Below, one piece after another: positions 31,946 through 42,840 of a stretch of 58,024 nt of DNA. A program made the position numbers and the translations under genes. Position 1 is the first letter of the stretch. Every line of letters begins with the position of its first letter. Origin of the DNA: Anthoceros angustus (Eukaryota; Streptophyta; Anthocerotopsida; Anthocerotales; Anthocerotaceae); contig MU008237.1 of the NCBI GenBank assembly GCA_010909165.1, positions 1-58,024 on the forward strand, written 5' to 3'. Below the pieces are notes generated by a model. The model had not been told where the DNA came from, ran no database searches, and saw only the letters and a program-made list of their open reading frames with translations.

Positions 31946-33270
31946 GACCCGAGGAATTTGTGTAAAGCCTCGCTCAGAGCGTGCTTATACCTTTCTATAG
32001 AACCATCTCCTTTTCTTTTAATTTTGAATACCCATTTGCTTTGTTACTATCTTCCTACCCCTAGGTGGCTTGACCAATTCCCATGTAGAGTTATTAACTA
32101 GGGAATTATATTGAGTCTCTACCTTCCATAAGTCTTTTCGAGAAGAGAAAGCTTGTTTTAAGGTAAGAGGTTCTTCGGGTCTATAGTTGCCTTGTAGACT
32201 TGAGAATAAAGTGATATAGGGGTATAGGATCATCAAAACAGCTAGGTATCCTAAAGGAGGTTCCTTCCAACTGCAGGACACGAGATAGTAGGTCGGGATC
32301 TAAGGTTGTACCTTTGTGCAGTGCATCATCCACGGAGGCGGGATCACGGCAGGATCTGCGGCTCCACAATGTCATCCTCCGGAGGGTCATCAAACTCATC
32401 ATCATGAGTGTCAAGCGCCTCTGGGATGTCAACATCGAGTCTGGTTGAGTTGTACCGTTGTGGAATAGATGCTAACTCCTCCTCCTCCCGCATAATAGGT
32501 TCAACTAAAGGAACACGAGCGAGGAATGGGAAATGGAGTGAAATAATCAGTATCATCAAAATAAGAAGGGTCAATGGTCTCATCAAGAGGAGGACCAAGC
32601 CTATCAGCTCCCTGTGGGGAAAAGAGGTAAGACTCATGAAAAGTAACACTCGGGCGTATAAAAGTTGCCTTGTAGAAGGGTTGAACAATTTGTACCCTTT
32701 GATACCTTGTGTAGCCAATGAAAAGTGTACTTAGCTTTGGGATCCAACTTCTTACGCAATGCTTTGGGAATAAAAACATATGCGGGATCCAAAAATTGAA
32801 GGTGGTCAATAGAAGGCTTCTTGCCAATGAATGCTTCATATGGAGTCATACCTTGAAGCTATGTAGGCAATCGATTCATGAGATAGGTTCTTGTGAGGGC
32901 CTCAATAAGCCTTAGATAACTTAGCTTGTACCAATAAGCAACCTGTGATCTCTTGAGGCGTAGATTCTTGTTCTCACGCCATTTTGTTGAGGAGTGTAGA
33001 CAAGCGTAAGTTGTTGAGCTATACCTTCACTCGACAAAATCCTCAAATTCGATGATGTAAACTCTCCACCATTGTCGGAACGTAAGGTCTTGAGTTTGTG
33101 ATCCTAAGTCTCTCACCCATTTCATGTAGTCCTTGAAGAAGTGAAAGGCATCACTCTTGTTTTTCGGATGTAGGAAAAGACAAAGCGAGAGAAATCATCT
33201 GAAGGTCAAAAATATCTACTACCACTAAAGGAGGGTGTAGACAAGGGTCCACAAATGTCTGTGCACTATC
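31946..33270 (-). pseudogene. Integrase/linker/reverse transcriptase start of copia element 3
   Basis: Recognisable pieces are TPYEAFIGKKPSIDHLQFLD (32849), RKKLDPKAKYTFHWLH, EEPLTLKQAFSSRKDLWKVE and NSTWELVKPPRGRKIV (32160-32045), then KIKRKGDGSIERYK near 32010. Frames change often, so only a pseudogene remains. Confidence 0.75.
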
Positions 33271-33271
33271 T

Positions 33272-34321
33272 CTAAAGGTGACTTGGCCCTTTGTGGAGAT
33301 TTATTTTGAAAGGCTCTTGATGTCGTTTAGTGAGGACACAAGATTCGCACCAAGGTAGGTGTTCAACCTTTGCAAGGCAAGGGGTTCTATATAAAGCTCC
33401 CTTAGACATTTGGATTAATTTTTGACTATTAGGATGACCAAGGCGACAATGCCAAAGCATAGTTTGGGTAGGTGTCGCTAGGTTTGGAATGGCAACATTA
33501 GCAGAATGGATGGCTCCCACTTGTACTGACAATCTATAGAGACCATCATCTAAAGTGCCTGTGCAGATTGTATAGTTTCTATCACTTATGAAAGAGAGAA
33601 GACAACTATCTGCATAAAGGATCACCTGCAGAGTGTGTTCTTGACAAAGACTTGCAGCTGATACTAGATTCTTGCACATTGAAGGAACATGGAGGACTTG
33701 ATGAAGATGAAGAACCTGACCTGAATCACACTTGAATACAACTGAACCGACACCCGCTATGGGTAGGTTGTGATCATCTCCCAGGAGGACAGACTGATGT
33801 CCTGTGGCTGGTGAGTAAGACTCAAAAGAGTTTCTGTTGTAACAAATATGTGAAGTAGCTCCACTGTCTAAGTACCATGAGGTATTGGAGGGCTTGGAAG
33901 AAGCCAAGCACACAGTGAGCACTGCTGGAGTTGAGGAAGATTGTTTCTTCGCTGCAATGTTAGCTCCAGGTGGGGCCTCCTTGCGAGGTTCCCCATTCTT
34001 CTTCTTACGACAATCCTTTTCCATGTGATTTGGGATTCTGCACCAATTACATATAATCCCAGTCTTCTTGTTACCTCTTGCAGGTGTTGAAGAAGATGCC
34101 TCTCCATCATGGAAAGTATGCGGGATATGGGGTCGTTGGAAAGTAGAACCTCGGCCTCTGCCTCGTCCTCTTCCTCTACCCTTTGTGAATACATCACTGC
34201 TTGTTGGCTCTGGAGTGATGATGACGTCTGCTTGCCTCCTCCTGTAGCAATGCTCCAATAAGTTCGGAAACACTGATGTCTGGCTCTTCATTTGGATCTT
34301 CATCTGCAGCTTTTCTGACAT
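33272..34321 (-). CDS. gag end, zinc knuckle, protease and pre-integrase of copia element 3
   Basis: A frame of about 349 codons contains an Arg-Gly repeat (GRGRGRGRGRG), a CCHC knuckle (CNWCRIPNHMEKDC) and the aspartic protease active site (WYLDSGATSHICYN). It also has the GAG-pre-integrase zinc motif (LWHCRLGHPNSQKL followed by WCESCVLTKRHQEPF). The polyprotein would continue into integrase but the frame stops at 33272. Upstream, the gag frame 34772-34194 overlaps it in a different frame, so a frameshift lies near 34250. Confidence 0.85.
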   Translation of the reverse strand: MSEKLQMKIQMKSQTSVFPNLLEHCYRRRQADVIITPEPTSSDVFTKGRGRGRGRGRGSTFQRPHIPHTFHDGEASSSTPARGNKKTGIICNWCRIPNHMEKDCRKKKNGEPRKEAPPGANIAAKKQSSSTPAVLTVCLASSKPSNTSWYLDSGATSHICYNRNSFESYSPATGHQSVLLGDDHNLPIAGVGSVVFKCDSGQVLHLHQVLHVPSMCKNLVSAASLCQEHTLQVILYADSCLLSFISDRNYTICTGTLDDGLYRLSVQVGAIHSANVAIPNLATPTQTMLWHCRLGHPNSQKLIQMSKGALYRTPCLAKVEHLPWCESCVLTKRHQEPFKINLHKGPSHL

Positions 34322-34915
34322 TGCGAATCACTGCATTTTGAGTTGTAATGAAGGCCCTATAAGAAGGTGGCAATGAAGATAAGAGAATGACGTAAGCCTC
34401 CATCTCTGAGATAGGTACGCCAATTGAAGATTCCAAATGGGATCGTGCCAATCGAAATGCATTAACATGATGTTCGATGGTGTCGGACTCCTTCATTGAG
34501 AGGTTGCGGAAGTTACGTGAAGGCGCAACAATACTCATTACATCTCGAGATGAATATAATTGAGCAAGGTGAGTCCACATATCCTTGGAGGTCTTTGCGT
34601 GTGCGACATGTCTCACCATATGTTGAGAAAGTCCACCGACCAATAAATCTTGTGCCTTCGCCTCAAGGCCCGAAGGTTGAAGTTCACGTTCAAATCGGGC
34701 GTGTGGCCTTGGAATTGATCCATCGACGATGCCCCAAAGGTCTCTTTGCCGCAAAGCTCCTCGCATTCTCAATGACCGATGTCATAATCCCTTCCATTGA
34801 ATCTATCTTTCTCTTTGAAAAGCACCATAATGATAATGCAATGAAGTGTTAGCATTATCATTACCCAATGGGGAATTAGGAACAGTTTGTTCTTCATTAT
34901 TGATCACTCCAGCCA
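34194..34915 (-). pseudogene. gag N-terminal part of copia element 3
   Basis: ATG 34915 (MAGVINNEEQTVPNSPLG) starts a short frame. After small indels near 34820-34770, a 192-codon frame continues with gag-type sequence (LRQRDLWGIVDGSIP, TSKDMWTHLAQLYSSRDVMS, VILLSSLPPSYRAFITTQNA). This corresponds to the UBN2 gag region of copia elements. Confidence 0.8.
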
Positions 34916-34929
34916 TTGTAGGTGATTTA

Positions 34930-35500
34930 GAGGACTAGGCCTCAGATGACTCATCTTCTATTGCATGCACGAAACTCTTCTCTTGCATCATAATCGATTC
35001 GGATGATGATAGCATGCTCTCAAATCTCTGCGCATTATCAACCTTAGAGAGAATAGACAATTTTGTCCTTAATTCAGATAATTCTCCCTTAAGATCAAAG
35101 GATTGGATTCTAAGAGTTGCTAATTGACTATCAATTTCTTGAAATCTAAGAGTTTCTATGCTATTTTGTCTTGACTAGAAGATAAAGGAGTACTAATACC
35201 AGCATTCAAATTTGGGATATGTTGGAGAGCTAATTCTAATGCCTTGACGTGAATTGGACTAAAAACTTCTAGCAAATCACGTCTAGCTAGCTTGATAAAC
35301 TTCCCTTGATCTGGTTTAGAAATTAAAATAGATGCAATGAAGTTTGCTATACAAGAGGAGGTTTCTTCTATCTCTCCCTCTATAGCTTGTTGTCTTCTAT
35401 TGCTTCTATGTGTTGGGCTCCTAATTTGTTCTTGTTGTCTTGCAGGACTACTTCTCTTCTTAACTCTATGCCTTCTCCTTCTAAGGGAACACAAATCCAT
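34930..35500 (-). pseudogene. Extra ORF between PBS and gag in copia element 3
   Basis: ATG 35500 opens a basic N-terminus (LRRRRHRVKKRSSPARQQEQ). Then comes a middle with KFIKLARRDLLEVFSP and, after one frameshift near 35160, a coiled-coil-like stretch (DLKGELSELRTKLSILSK) and an acidic end (HAIEDESSEA, stop near 34930). The total would be about 190 residues. It ends about 10 bp before the gag start, so it would be a separate product. Its function is unknown. Copia elements usually start directly with gag. Confidence 0.6.
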
Positions 35501-35687
35501 GGAGGAAGGACAAAGAATTAGTGCATAAAAGCATTGTTAGAAGAGAAATGTTAGCATAAAAGAATGCATGCAAAGATAGCAATTCTAGGATAAACACAAT
35601 CCATCTAGGCAAATGCTAGATTAGAAAGTGTCTCCTAGATAAGCTACTTAGATGCATGAGGATGCACAAGCAAACAAAGAGCAAGTG

Positions 35688-35700
35688 TGCTCTGATACCA
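35688..35700 (-). other. Primer binding site for initiator Met tRNA, copia element 3
   Basis: The minus strand reads TGGTATCAGAGCA directly after the LTR end CTCATCA. Confidence 0.88.
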
Positions 35701-35916
35701 TGATGAGATTCATACACAAGCTCAAGCAATATGTGTTGCATTACATTCATAATAGAAAGTACATGCCTTTATGTAGGCAAGGTAGTTGTAACCAATAAGT
35801 GGTTGTAACAACTAACCAATTAAATAACTACTAAAAGAAACTACCTAGAGCCCTAAGGACTAAATTAATTATTAAGTCATAGGTGCCCTAGTGAAGAGTG
35901 CCCTAATAGTAAGCTA

Positions 35917-36204
35917 TTTTATCAATGGCAGGGTAAAGGAGGACAAGGCTACACGCATAAAAGAAGAGGGAAGTCTGATCCAGCACCTTGAAAACACTAC
36001 ACAACTGCTTGGCAGACTGAAGGAGAGGGTTGTGGACGGATAGGGCAACCACAGCCAGGTGTTTGGTCTGTCGATGGAGCTTCATCCACTTGGCGTACTC
36101 GTGCATCGGCCGAAAATCTAAAGCGCTTCGGATTTGTGTGTGCGGTGGAGGACAACTTGGCTGTTGGGGAGCAGAAAAACAACACATGGGAACCAGGTGT
36201 CCCA
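35917..36204 (-). repeat. Probable 3' LTR of copia element 4
   Basis: The minus-strand polypurine tract GAGAGGGGG (36213-36205) is followed by TGGGACACCTGG, a TG start at 36204. The far end is uncertain and abuts the LTR of element 3 near 35905-35917. Confidence 0.55.
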
Positions 36205-36229
36205 CCCCCTCTCAAATAGATAAGTGTCC

Positions 36230-37700
36230 TCACTGATCAAAGTAGGCTGAGAAATCATGGAGACCTAACCCTTGCATGTGAACATAGTGCTTGTGCTTGG
36301 GGAGCCCTTTCGTGAGAATATCAGCAGTATTTTCATCTGTGCCAATATAGTCCACTTTGATAACACCACGAGCAACCACATCTCTGATGTAGTGATGTTG
36401 GATCTCGATGTGTTTAGTCCTGGCGTGAAAGGTGGGCTTAGCAACTAAATCGAGTGCTGCTGTGTTGTCGCAGAGAATTAAGGTAGGCTGATGCTGGACC
36501 TGTCCAAGGGCAGCAAGGAACCCTCGTTCCCATTCAGCCTCTTTAGCGGCCTCCGTCATAGATTTATACTCTGCCTCAGTGGAGCTCAAGGCTATGGTAG
36601 ACTGTTTTTTACTGCTCCAATATTATTAATGGAAGCTGAGGCAAGGAGAAAGCAATATGTTGAAAGGCTGCGCCTTGAATCAGAATTGGATCCCCAATCA
36701 GCATCTGTAAATCCGGACAAGGTAAGCTGGGCTGCACCACTGCGCTTGTACATGTGCGTGTGCCCTTTAAGTACCGGAAGACCCTTTTCACAGCTGTCCA
36801 GTGTAACCGCCCGGGATTCTCAAGAAATTGGGAAGTTGTGCTAACAGCATATTGTATGTCGCGCCTGGTCCAATTTGCTACAAACAGCAGGCTGCCAACT
36901 GCATGTCGATAGGGTACATCTGCCATGTCCTTAATTTCTTCTGCTGATTGTGGGCACTGAGAAAGTGTTAACTTGGTACCTGTTGCATAGGGAGTGGTGG
37001 CTGGCCTGGCTGCTTCTAGATTAAATTTCTTAAGTATCTCATTCACATCCTTGTATTGGAGTATGAACAAGAGACCTTCATCCCTAACTCGCAGCAGCTG
37101 AATGCCCAAGCAAAAGTTAAGCTCTCCGATATCTTTCATGTCAAATCTGCTGTGTAGCTTTTGCTTGACAACTAACAGCAGTGCTTGGTCATTGGTGGCA
37201 AAAATCACGTCATCGACGTAAAGGGCTAGGAGCACGATAGAGGATCCTTGGGAAAGCTTGTAGACATTAGTATCAGCTGTGTTCTGAACAAAGTCTATGC
37301 TGAGCAAATACAAATGCATAGTAATATACCACACTCTCCCGCTTTGTTTCAGCCCATATATGCACTTCAAGAGTTTTAACACCTTGTTTGGATGTGCAGG
37401 ATCCTCATAGACCTCTGGCTGGAGCATGTATAATTCCTCATCAAGAACGCCATACAGAAAAGCCGTGCAGACGTCCATCTGCTGGAGGTCAAGATCAAAT
37501 TCTGTTGCATAAGCTAGGATGAGTCTGATGGACTGGCTGCGAACCACTTGTGAAAATGTCTCTTGGTAGTCGAGCCCTTCCACTTGAGTAAATCCTCTAG
37601 CCACGAGACGTGCTTTGAATCTAGCAACTTCCCCTTTTGCATTTAACTTGAGTTTGAACACCACAGAAGATATGGCCTTGCGGCTGGTGGGAGTCGGCAA
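36230..37700 (-). pseudogene. Reverse transcriptase and RNase H of copia element 4
   Basis: The frame 37700-36609 holds RFKARLVARGFTQVEGLDYQ, DVCTAFLYGVLDEELYML, CIYGLKQSGRVWY, ALYVDDVIFATND and FDMKDIGELNFCLG. It also holds the start of the RNase H link (RDIQYAVSTTSQFLENPG). A shift near 36760 breaks it. The last part, 36589-36230 (SSTEAEYKSMTEAAKEAEWE, LCDNTAALDL, HARTKHIEIQHHYIRD, ILTKGLPKHKH), is in another frame and ends at the natural stop. Confidence 0.85.
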
Positions 37701-37713
37701 GAATCAGTTTTGT

Positions 37714-39659
37714 TCTTGACAAGCGATATTCATCCTCCACCGCGCCTTCCATTGCACATGTTCGAGGCCATTGAAGGCTTGAGAAAGGCGGTAGGCTCAT
37801 CTGGTAAACTGCGTTTGAAGGCTGGAACGGATGTGTCCTAAAATCTATTGACCGAAGCTCTCCATTCTGTAGGTGGTTGCCTATATCGTGTGGATCACTA
37901 ACCCCTTGTGCAGTTACGGTTCGGGCTCATCGAGTTGCCGCTTGTGCTCCATAACTGGATCAAGAAGATCCGGTGATCAAGAGCGCGGTGGTCGAACATC
38001 AAGCAAAAATCACGCATCCAAGTCGAGCACCCCTTTGCATCTGGAATAACCCCCTCACCTTCATGTAAAAATGGGTCGAGTTGATTTGCTAATCCGAGGG
38101 TTGACAATGGGTGGGCGGGACACACGCATTCGGATCTGGAGCTGGTAATTCAACATCAAACACGATGCGACTGCTCCATGTCATCCAGAGGGTGATCACT
38201 AGCTTCAAGGTGATCACAGTGATTGTTAGGTTATCACTATACGAGGTAAATTGTTGTGCTCAACGGATCTTTGAGGAGTGGGCTCAATGAGCGTCACACT
38301 CTGGCAAGCACCATGGATCCCATTTACCTTATTAACAATTTATGCCTTGGCGATATCAACATGCCAACAACAAAATAAGGCCACGGGCTTAGGATCAAGC
38401 TTCTCCCTTTTTGGTGGGATGTGTGCAAAGGCTCGAGATCAAGAAGACCTTCAATGTATGAGGCTTGGCTTGCGAGACCGAATACCTCGTAAGGAGTCTT
38501 GTGTGGGGACATGAGAACCTGTCTGGCCGGGATATACGTCGCGATGTGATGGCTACTGCCTTGGTAACACCCAGGAATCCGGCCCAGAGCATGCCGGCAT
38601 TGCAGTTTGATTTTACGTTGCAACGCCATTTTCTTTGTGGCGTGTAGGGATAATAAGTTGGCGAAGAACTCCATGTTCTCTTGACAAGCGATATTCATCC
38701 TCCAGTGGCCTTCCATTGCACATGTTCGGGCCATTGAAGGCTTGAGAAAGGCGGTAGGCTCATCGGTAAAAGCTGTGCAGCAAGGCTGGAACAAGATGTG
38801 TCCTAAAATCTATTGGTGATAAGGCTCTTTCCATTCTGGTGGTTGCCTATATCGTGTGGATCACCTAGCCCTTGAGTGCAGTTACGGTTCGGGCTCATCG
38901 AGTTCTTTCGTGCTCATAATCTGGATCAAGAAGATCCGGCTGATCAAGAGCAGCAGGCTGGTCAGCAACATCAGCAGAATCTGCTGCATCCAAGTCAGGC
39001 ACCCCCTTTGCATCTGGAATAACCCCCTCATCTTCATGTAAAAATGGGTCAGGTTGATTTGCTAATCCAGGGTTGACAATGGCTGGAGCAAGACCTGCAT
39101 TCGGATCTGGAGCTGGTAATTCAACATCAAACACGGGTACAGCCTGCTCCATGTCATCCAGAGGGTAGTCACTAGCTTCAAGGTCTGATCCTGTGATTGT
39201 TAGGTTATCACTATCTGGAGGTAAATTGTTGTGCTCAACGGATCTTTTGGGGTAGCTGGCTCAATGAACGTCACACTCCTGGCAAGCACCATGGATCACA
39301 TTTACATTAACCAATTTGTATGCCTTGGCGATATCAACATGCCAACAAAATAAGGCTCGGGATCAAGCTTCTCCCTTTTTTCAGCTGGGATGTGTGCAAA
39401 GGCTCGAGATCCGAAGACCTTCAAATGTAACAGGCTTGGCTTGCGAGACCAGAATACCTCGTAAGGAGTCTTGTGTGGGGACGAACTGGCTGTCGGGATG
39501 TACGTCGCGATGTGATGGCCTCTTGATAACCTTGAGGTAATCCACCCAAATGAGCATGCTTCGAGTCATTGCCAGCAGAGTTTGATTTTTACGTTCTGAA
39601 ACGCCATTTTGCTGTGGCGTGTAGGGGATAGTAAGTTGGCGAAGAACTCCATGTTCTTG
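37714..39659. repeat. 0.97-kb tandem duplication inside copia element 4
   Basis: Unit 1 (37714-38678) and unit 2 (38679-39659) share start (TTGACAAGCGATATTCATCC), middle (AAATGGGTC...TTGATTTGCTAATCC) and end (GCGAAGAACTCCATGTTCT). Each covers the integrase end, the acidic linker and the start of reverse transcriptase. Unit 1 carries many short deletions relative to unit 2. Confidence 0.88.
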
Positions 39660-39959
39660 CAGCAAGTCGTCAAAAGCTTGGTTCACGAATTACATCCCGT
39701 TGTGATTGAGCACCTTGGCGGCATTCGGTTGTCTACATGCGATGGTCGTGATCCTTGAAATAAGAGAATATCTCACTCTTCAGTTTCATGGGGAAAGTCC
39801 AGGTATATCTCATAGTCCATCGTGAAAAGTATTGAGAACCTCCGAGTGATGGTTCCTGAATTTTCCTTGATATATCAGCATGAACTATTAAACCAAGGAC
39901 TTGTGCTGCCCTATGTGCAGGTGCATTAGGAAAAGGAGACTTTTCCATTTGCTTCATCT

Positions 39960-42119
39960 GAGACTACTGCGTGGGCTATGCACTTCCCTGGGGAGTTAGG
40001 AAATAAGTAGGGTTTATTTTTTAGGATTGAAGGATAAATAAAGGCGGAAAAGGAGGAATAAATTGGGGTAGCGCTCGGACGAGGCTCGGAGTATACTCGG
40101 ACTACAGTGAACAACGGACCCCGGTACCACTATGGCAAGCTCGGACTCGCAGATAGCAGGATAAGTCCGGAACCCACTCCAGTCAAAATAGGATAATCGC
40201 CGAGAAAGTAACACAGGAGGCGGGCGTGAGGGCAGCGGCGCCACGTGGGCGGCCACAGTGGAGGTCGGGCATGCGGTGGGCGGGGCCGTAACCTTGCGAG
40301 GCCGTTATAGCGGTATTCACGCCCATGGCTCGCGTAAAGGCAGTAAGGCGTAGGGTGATGCGCCATGCAGACCCACAGCGATTCGGACAGCGCCTTCCGG
40401 TTACTTCCTGGCGGCCAGGAGGAGGTCATTTTTGCGGCCTCGAGACAATCCTCACGGTCCCTTGCGCTCACTTCCGGCTCTCGCTGTCTTTTGGCGCCTG
40501 ATCGGCTTAGGCGTGGCGCCGTCAAGGTTGGAGCGTGACAGCGGCGAAGGAGGAACATCGTGCCGGACTCCGGACCCATGACTCTGACGCGAGGAGGAGA
40601 AGCAATGGCACCCAAAAAGCCGGCGGACGTCAGGGCCATGGACCCTCGTGGGCGCAATATTGTGACCCGGCGCTATCCGGACTTGGGCCTGGTGGAGGCG
40701 AAGGGCGTGGTGCGAGTGGCATGGGCGTGTTCGATGGTGCGGACTTTGACAACGTCACTCTAGTCGGAGTTTGCGGGAAAATCTTGGCGGCGATCAACAA
40801 GGAGGTCGATCCAAGAACCTCGGGAGGACCAGGCGATGGACCTTGGAGGTCCGAGGATGGCCTACACGGGAGGAAGAAGGGCGTGGTGCAGGCCCTTAAG
40901 GCGAAGGGAAGATAGGGCCCGGTAGCGAGGCACAGGCAGGCGGACAACCAACGGATGGTTGATATCCGATCTGGCGGACGGTCGAGTAAAGCGGTAGCCG
41001 GATCATTATCCATTGGAACTGCTCACCAAGGTGGATCACCTTGGTGATAACCTTTAGTATTCACATGCGCTCGGTGAGGAAAAAAGCGGGGGGAAGGATT
41101 ATCTTAGGTTCGATCGGGAGCCGCATAAAGGGCGAAGCCCTATCGGGGGACCCCATACGATTCATGTATGGGGCATTTCAACTCTGAAGGAGGGAGGCTT
41201 GAGGCGCTCGGGGAGGCCCCAGTAGGCGTGCAAGGCGCGGGGTGAGTCGTCCTTGAAGACCAGCGGACTCGGGAGGAGAGGCAGGAGGGATTCCGGACTC
41301 CATCGTCTGGGCGAACCCCTCACCACCGGGAAGTTTGGGAGGCGATTCCCCTTCCCTCCTTTTGGTGCCTCAAGCGGTAAGCAGGAGGCGGTCTGGGAGG
41401 CGTTGGCGGCTCCGGCACCGGACAAGCCAACAACCCGGCCTGCAGGCCGAGCCTCAGTGAGCCGAGGCGGAAGGCGGTGCCGCCACCTGTGCTTGACACC
41501 TCGGAAGGTGCGGTACCCACCTTGCAGATCTGAAGAGTGATGGAGGCGAAGGGGGCCAAGGGCGGGAGGTCAGGCCCACCCGAGCAGTCTGTCCCGGCAG
41601 GAAGGGCAAAACTTGCTCCGGACCCCCTCACCTCCTCAAGGCCCCGGAGAAAGAGGCGCAAAAGGAGTTAGAGGCCAAGAGGGCCAAGAGGGTGAGACTC
41701 GGACCTCACCACTCGGGACTGAGGTCTGATTAGGTCAGGAGAACCAGTCCGGACTTACTCGGTGCGGTATGGAGGTCCTTGGACCGAAATGCAGCTCCCT
41801 CACGGACTTTGTGGGGGCCTCACAGTGGCCGTGGAAGAAACACAGTCAGCTACCGTCATGGGCCGGAATGCTTTGGGGTCTCAGTGTGCTGAGAAGACCC
41901 GGAGGTGGAGGCCACCGGAGGAGGATGGTGGAACTCAAGAGCAAGTGAGGCCCCGGAGGGAAGGAAAAGGCGGAGTCCCTCGCTCGGATCGAGGAAGAAG
42001 CGCGGAGTGGCGAGCCTTGAGCAGGATTCAGCGGGGCCAAGGTTCTTGTATGTCGAGCAGTGGCAACTCGAGAGGCCAGCGAGCGGAGACCTTCTGCGGC
42101 GAGAGGAAGCGGGAGGCGG
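39960..42119 (+). mobile_element. GC-rich retroelement debris, partly repeated at 46.7-48.5 kb
   Basis: From about 40605 (ATG) the plus strand shows gag-like pieces in shifting frames (PADVRAMDPRGRNIVTRRYP; GVFDGADFDNVTLVGVCGK). Blocks around 41019-41050 (CTCACCAAGGTGGATCACCT) and 41640-42060 match 47195-47230 and 47900-48300 at nucleotide level. No complete ORF is present, and long frames on both strands reflect high GC. A Ty3/gypsy origin is likely from the integrase that follows. Confidence 0.4.
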
Positions 42120-42840
42120 AAGAGAGGGCAAGATGGTGGAGGTGACAACAAGGAAGGACGACGACTTGCGTGAGTTTCTCTTTGAGAACATTATAACGAG
42201 GTATGGATGTCCTTTTGGAGTTGGTCGGTGGCGGAGACTCATTTCCTCAACTCAAGAATGGTGAGACTCTCACCACCTACTTCAACATTCATCGAAGACA
42301 ACTCCTTACAATCCCAAAGCGAATGGTTTGATTTGAGAAACGATGTGTTGTCACAGTACAATCTTTACCAAGGTAAGCTGTGACTACATGTATGATTGGG
42401 ACACTAAGCTTACATTCAAAGGCTATGGGCTTACAGAGACAGAGAAGGTGACAACCAAGAAGACCCCTTATTATTTAACATATGGCATGTCTCTGTGATG
42501 CTAGTAGAATTTGAAGTACCACCTATAGAATCATGGAGATGAGCACGATGACGGTAGAGGATAGTCGGTGGCTAGATTAGAATCTTCATAGAGCAGAGGA
42601 ACGCAGGGAAGATGCTTAAGAAGAAACTCAGCTAATTCGGGAGCTTAGAAAGGATAGGCATGATGGGAAGTTGAGGAAGCAAGAAGCTATCATGGCCGGG
42701 GATTTGGTTCTTCTATATGATAGCAGATATATGGACTTCCGGGGAAGCTTAGATTGAGATGGATGGACCTTATGAGGTGGTGGCATGAGAATGGATCCGT
42801 GCAACTTGATGAAATATGACCTATNCAGAAGATTCAACCC
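42120..42840 (+). pseudogene. Integrase end of a Ty3/gypsy element
   Basis: The plus strand shows EFLFENIITRYGCPFG (42165-42225, the integrase core end before the SDRG motif), then TPYYLTYGMS near 42465 (the TPYELVYG motif) and VEFEVPPIESW. Next are a charged segment (EERREDA, LIRELRKDRHDGK) and DLVLLYDSRYMDF near 42700, followed by WENGSVQL-like codons, the C-terminal GPY-type domain. Several stops and frameshifts are present, with the n base at 42825. Confidence 0.75.

Larger units (their letters stand above)
31946..35900 (-). mobile_element. Ty1/copia retrotransposon 3, 5' part
   Basis: On the minus strand the order is 5' LTR end (35701 upward, ending CTCATCA), PBS (35700-35688), an extra ORF (35500 to about 34930), gag from ATG 34915, zinc knuckle, protease, pre-integrase domain, a very degenerate integrase and linker (33.2-32.2 kb), and the first residues of reverse transcriptase. 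It stops near 31946 inside the reverse transcriptase, where ARGFTQ would be followed by the catalytic part. It is the complement of element 2, which has only the 3' half, but the LTR ends differ, so they are not one element. Confidence 0.85.
35917..39957 (-). mobile_element. Ty1/copia retrotransposon 4, internally duplicated
   Basis: The minus strand shows an integrase fragment (39957-39733: HADISRKIQEPSLGGSQYFS; then 39686-39560: GVLRQLTIPYTPQQNGVSER), an acidic linker (39152-38895), then a second round of integrase end and linker (38.67-37.7 kb), reverse transcriptase and RNase H, and a probable 3' LTR. No 5' LTR, PBS or gag is found, so the 5' part is lost near 39957. Confidence 0.85.
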
